From: Devosia beringensis
GTDB lineage: Bacteria; Pseudomonadota; Alphaproteobacteria; Rhizobiales; Devosiaceae
NCBI RefSeq assembly: GCF_014926585.1
Contig: NZ_CP045422.1
Location: 3,750,001-3,814,000 of the forward strand
DNA: 64,000 bases
Direction: 5' to 3'
The notes beneath the pieces were generated by a model. It did not search any database. It worked only from the letters and a program-made list of their open reading frames with translations, and was not told the origin of the DNA. The position numbers and the translations under genes are program-made. Every line of letters begins with the position of its first letter. Positions within the stretch are counted from its first letter, which is position 1. Below are positions 60,959 through 64,000 of the stretch, piece by piece.

Positions 60959-61990
60959 TCAGGCCTCCATCACGCCGCGGCGACCAAACAGGCCACGCGG
61001 CAATACGAGCAGAATGACGACGGCGACGAGATAGATGATGATCTGGTCGATGCCGGGGACGAGCGCTTTTACCTGGGTCATCGAGGCAAAGGACTGCAGG
61101 ATGCCGAGCAAGAACCCAGCCGCCACGGCGCCGGGCAGGGAGCCCATGCCGCCAACCACCACGACCACGAAGCTGAGCACGAGGAAATCCATGCCGAGGT
61201 GGTAATTGGGCGGCAACAAGGGGGTGTACATGACGCCAGCGACACCGGCGACGACAGCCGCCAGGCCGAACATGATGGTGAAGCGCTTGTCGATATTGAT
61301 GCCGAGCAGGCCGACGGTTTCGCGGTCGGCCATGCCGGCGCGGACCACCATGCCGAAAGTGGTGAACTGCAGGAAGGCAAACACCCCGCCAATGATGACG
61401 GCCGAGAACAGGAAGTAGATCAACCGCCAGATCGGATAGGTGATGACATTGGCCTGCATGCCCAGGAAGGCGCCGATATCGGCCGCGCCACGCAGGTCGG
61501 TCGGCATGGGCTGGGGAATGGGATTGGGGCCGAAGAAGGACTTGATGACTTCCTGCGCCACGATGGCCAGGCCAAAGGTCACGAGGATCTGTTCGGCATG
61601 GGGGCGTTTGTAGAAGTGCTTGATGATGCCGCGCTCAAGCGCCACGCCGATCACGAGCATGATGGGAATGGTGATGATGATACTGAAGGGCACCGAATAG
61701 TTGACCAGCACGGCGCCGAAATCGCCGAACCAGGCCTGGACCAGGGGTTCGCGGATCTCGAGCGGTTGGCCCCAGGGGGAGAGCTGCTCGGGATCGATGG
61801 TGACGGTTTCCATCGTCAGAATCTGGCGGAACAGCACGGCGCAGAAGGAGCCCAGCATGAACAGCGCGCCATGGGCGAAATTGACCACGCCCAGCGTGCC
61901 GAAGACCAGGGTCAGTCCCAGCGCGATCAGCGCATAGGCGGCGCCTTTGTCGAGGCCGTTGAGGAATTGCAGAAAGATGACTTCGAACAT
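60959..61990 (-). CDS. Branched-chain amino acid-type ABC transporter permease (LivH-like)
   Basis: The 343-residue permease has about eight membrane segments and the LivH pattern: [32 protein letters not shown] and [24 protein letters not shown] 61990 was chosen (AGGA 8 bases upstream); the frame continues 31 codons upstream without membrane or homology features. It follows the binding-protein gene after about 160 bases that include a stem-loop. Confidence 0.92.
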   Translation of the reverse strand: MFEVIFLQFLNGLDKGAAYALIALGLTLVFGTLGVVNFAHGALFMLGSFCAVLFRQILTMETVTIDPEQLSPWGQPLEIREPLVQAWFGDFGAVLVNYSVPFSIIITIPIMLVIGVALERGIIKHFYKRPHAEQILVTFGLAIVAQEVIKSFFGPNPIPQPMPTDLRGAADIGAFLGMQANVITYPIWRLIYFLFSAVIIGGVFAFLQFTTFGMVVRAGMADRETVGLLGINIDKRFTIMFGLAAVVAGVAGVMYTPLLPPNYHLGMDFLVLSFVVVVVGGMGSLPGAVAAGFLLGILQSFASMTQVKALVPGIDQIIIYLVAVVILLVLPRGLFGRRGVMEA

Positions 61991-62120
61991 GGTTTTGGTC
62001 CTAGCGAGCCCGGCGTCCGGTAGCCTCGTGGCGACCTGCCGAACACCGCAAGGTGGCCGACAGGTCGGGAGGCAGGGCCTCACCCCTGGACAGGCTCGGG
62101 GCGAGGCCTACTGAGAAATG

Positions 62121-62144
62121 GGCCGCTCCACGAATGGGGCGGCC
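62121..62144 (-). terminator. Intra-operon stem-loop between the binding-protein and permease genes
   Basis: GGCCGCTCC (62121-62129) pairs with GGGGCGGCC (62136-62144) with one G-T pair, just after the binding-protein stop on the minus strand, and CATTTCTC follows. It could act as a partial terminator that keeps binding-protein mRNA in excess over permease mRNA. Confidence 0.5.
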
Positions 62145-62150
62145 GCGCGA

Positions 62151-63506
62151 TCAGCACATCGGTACGGGTTCTGCCGGGCCGAGGTCCCCGCCGAAGATGG
62201 CCGGATCATAGGCCACGGCTTCGCGATCGATTTCCTGCACGACGTTGAGCACGTCATACTCGCTGGTCGGGTTGTCATTGCCCTGCACGACGAGGACCGA
62301 CTTGATGCACTGGTGGTCTTCGGCGCGGTAGAGGGTCGGACCATTGCCCATGCCGTCGAACTCGTGGCCTTCCAGCGCCTTGATCACTTCAGGCGGATAG
62401 AAGGTACCGGCGCGCTCGCAGGCGTCGGCATAGAGCAGGGCCTGCACATAAGCCGTGTGGGCGGCCTGGGACGGCGGGGCGCCATAGGCGGCGCCGAAGG
62501 ACTTGGTGAAGGCCTTGGTGCCTTCGTCCTGCAGGTTCCAGTGCCAGTTGGAGGTGCCGAAAATACCCTTGATGTTGGCACCGGCGCCCTTGGCCATCAG
62601 TTCGGAGAACAGCGGCACGACGATCTGGAAGTCCTTGCCGTTGACCTGGCGGTCACGCATGCCGAACTGCACAGCCTGGGTCAGCGAGTTCACCATGTCA
62701 TTGCCATAGTGGTTGAGGATCAGCACGTCCGCGCCCGAATTGAGCACCGGCGTCAGGAACTGGCTGAAATCGCCGGCGCCCAGGGGCGTGCGGACGGCTT
62801 CGACAGTCTGCCAACCGAGCGCTTCGGTGGCGGCCTTCATAGATTCCTCCTGGGTCCAGCCCCAGGTATAGTCGGCCGTCAAGTGATAAGCGCGGCGGTC
62901 GGCGCCGTATTCCTGGCCAAGCACCGGACCCAAGCCGATGCCGGACTGGTAGGCGTTGAAGAAGTGGCGGAAACCGTAGCGGCGCTTGTCCTTGCCGGTC
63001 GTGTCATTGGAGTGGGTGAGGCCCGCCATGAAGATGACGCCCAGTTCCTGGCAGAGGCCCTGCACCGCGATGGCTTCGCCCGAGGACGAGCCGCCGGTGA
63101 CCATGATGGCCCCGTCGCGTTCGATCATGCGGGTGGCGCCGGCACGGGCCACGTCGGACTTGGTCTGGCTGTCGGAGGTCACGAAGGCGACCTTCTTGCC
63201 CAGGATGCCATTGCCCTTGAGAGCGGTCGGGGTGAGGACGTTGATCAGCCCGCCATCGCCTTCGCCGTTGAGGTGCTGGATGGCCAGTTCGTAGGCCTTC
63301 TGCTCGTCGGCACCTTCTTCGGCATAGGCGCCGGTCAGCGGCAGGTTGAGGCCGAACGTCACCGTGTCACCGGTCGGGTTGTTGCAGAACTCCTGCGCCC
63401 ACGCGCCCCGGGTCAGGATCATGGGTGCAATACCAGTGCCGATAATGCCGGCCATGCCGGTCTGCAGCACTCGACGGCGGCTGAGGCCGCGCTTCAAAAG
63501 TGTCAT
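62151..63506 (-). CDS. ABC transporter substrate-binding protein, Tat-exported, branched-chain amino acid type
   Basis: The 451-residue protein starts with a twin-arginine signal (SRRRVLQTG at residues 9-17, then a hydrophobic stretch and AWA at about 37). Tat export in folded form is therefore expected, which is unusual for LivJ/K homologues. The mature part is a type 1 periplasmic binding fold: VTFGLNLPLTGAYAEEG, then VAFVTSDSQTKSDVARAGATRM and TADYTWGWTQEESMKAA. ATG 63506 has a perfect AAGGAGG upstream. It is the first gene of the operon and divergent from an XRE regulator. The ligand is not known. Confidence 0.9.
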   Translation of the reverse strand: MTLLKRGLSRRRVLQTGMAGIIGTGIAPMILTRGAWAQEFCNNPTGDTVTFGLNLPLTGAYAEEGADEQKAYELAIQHLNGEGDGGLINVLTPTALKGNGILGKKVAFVTSDSQTKSDVARAGATRMIERDGAIMVTGGSSSGEAIAVQGLCQELGVIFMAGLTHSNDTTGKDKRRYGFRHFFNAYQSGIGLGPVLGQEYGADRRAYHLTADYTWGWTQEESMKAATEALGWQTVEAVRTPLGAGDFSQFLTPVLNSGADVLILNHYGNDMVNSLTQAVQFGMRDRQVNGKDFQIVVPLFSELMAKGAGANIKGIFGTSNWHWNLQDEGTKAFTKSFGAAYGAPPSQAAHTAYVQALLYADACERAGTFYPPEVIKALEGHEFDGMGNGPTLYRAEDHQCIKSVLVVQGNDNPTSEYDVLNVVQEIDREAVAYDPAIFGGDLGPAEPVPMC

Positions 63507-63696
63507 TGATTTCCTCCTTTTGGCGCGGGGCAACTGATACTTAGCCAGCAGCTCACCGCAGGTAGAGTATTTCCCCATAAGCAAACGTCGGCAATAGGGC
63601 GTTGTAATTGCTAGGATAATCTGTCAATTATTGATCTGGAATTCGCCATCTTCTGTCACGTTGTTGACAGATGAGGCGAAAAACGAGGATCCGGCC

Positions 63697-64000
63697 ATGC
63701 GCGCACCGATCGGCTTCCGCATCAGCAACAGACGGAAATTGCTGCGCATTTCCCAAGCCAGCCTGGCGCGGCTGGTCGGCATTTCGCCCAGCTATCTCAA
63801 CCTGATCGAGAACAACAAACGCGATATCGGTGGGGCTCTGCTCAACCGCGTGGCCACGCAATTGCAGATCGATGTCGATGAACTTGCCGGGCGCACCGAG
63901 CAGAAACTGCTGCAGGACCTCGAAGAAGCTTTCGCCGATCCGGTGGTTGAGTCGCTGCCGTTCCGGCCCGAGGAACGGCGCGAACTGGTGGCGCAATATC
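63697..64000 (+). CDS. XRE-family transcriptional regulator, short-chain-acyl type (3' end cut by window)
   Basis: The first 101 residues are visible. An XRE helix-turn-helix covers about residues 8-62: GFRISNRRKLLRISQASLAR, VGISPSYLNLIENNKRD, then GGALLNRVATQLQIDVDEL. This opening matches the RamB/short-chain fatty acyl regulator group, whose C-terminal part (IrrE-like and DUF2083) would lie beyond the window. ATG 63697 follows GAGGA. It is divergent from the binding-protein gene with about 190 bases in between, so it may control that operon, or acyl-CoA metabolism. Confidence 0.85.
   Translation, partial: MRAPIGFRISNRRKLLRISQASLARLVGISPSYLNLIENNKRDIGGALLNRVATQLQIDVDELAGRTEQKLLQDLEEAFADPVVESLPFRPEERRELVAQY

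Overview
The window is 64 kb of GC-rich chromosomal DNA from an alphaproteobacterium, most likely a member of the Hyphomicrobiales (the gene set and protein style resemble Devosia, but the genus is an inference). Supporting signs are two LexA boxes of the alphaproteobacterial GAAC-N7-GAAC type, a fused SecDF followed by homologues of the mitochondrial complex I assembly factors NDUFAF3 and NDUFAF6, TrmFO, and the IalB, DUF1127 and sdhE genes. I found no transposase, integrase, phage gene or CRISPR array. The region looks like core chromosome with a few accessory insertions. Genes are densely packed, and many neighbours overlap by ATGA, GTGA or TGATG.

Layout. 1-6.7 kb: secDF (cut by the left edge), the NDUFAF3/NDUFAF6-like pair, a thioesterase and trmFO, a DJ-1/PfpI protein and two small DUF1127-type proteins. 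6.9-13.1 kb: uvrA and ssb, each with its own LexA box, flanking a LysE exporter and a succinate:acetate-type CoA-transferase. 13.2-22.7 kb: a diguanylate cyclase, a secreted protein, an RND/MMPL exporter, a qorB/HxlR pair, and a FecR protein next to a CHASE2-(degenerate GGDEF)-EAL phosphodiesterase. 22.9-32.8 kb: gyrA, small membrane and GNAT genes, a pentapeptide protein, an MFS gene lying between two diverged copies of the 5' end of coaD, coaD, two cyclophilins separated by a palindromic repeat, and a TetR/3-hydroxyacyl-CoA dehydrogenase operon with a clear operator.

32.9-48.9 kb: queA-tgt (queuosine), pgi-map, tRNA-Lys(UUU), a SPOR-like coiled-coil protein, glmU-glmS (UDP-GlcNAc supply), recG, sdhE-mfd. 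49-54.2 kb: ialB, a three-gene coupled operon of a split YeeE/YedE transporter and a UbiH-like monooxygenase, terC-qorA, tRNA-Ser(UGA). 54.2-64 kb: small unknown genes, the 5-oxoprolinase genes pxpBCA, and, facing them, a five-gene branched-chain-amino-acid-type ABC transporter with a Tat-exported binding protein. A divergent XRE regulator is cut by the right edge.

The most unusual items are the vestigial coaD leader ORF coupled to the MFS gene, the non-standard quinolone-region residues of GyrA, the in-frame triple 9-bp repeat at the glmS start, the FecR/CHASE2-EAL signalling pair, and the YeeE/YedE-UbiH operon. I did not identify a clearly new multi-gene defence or mobile system.
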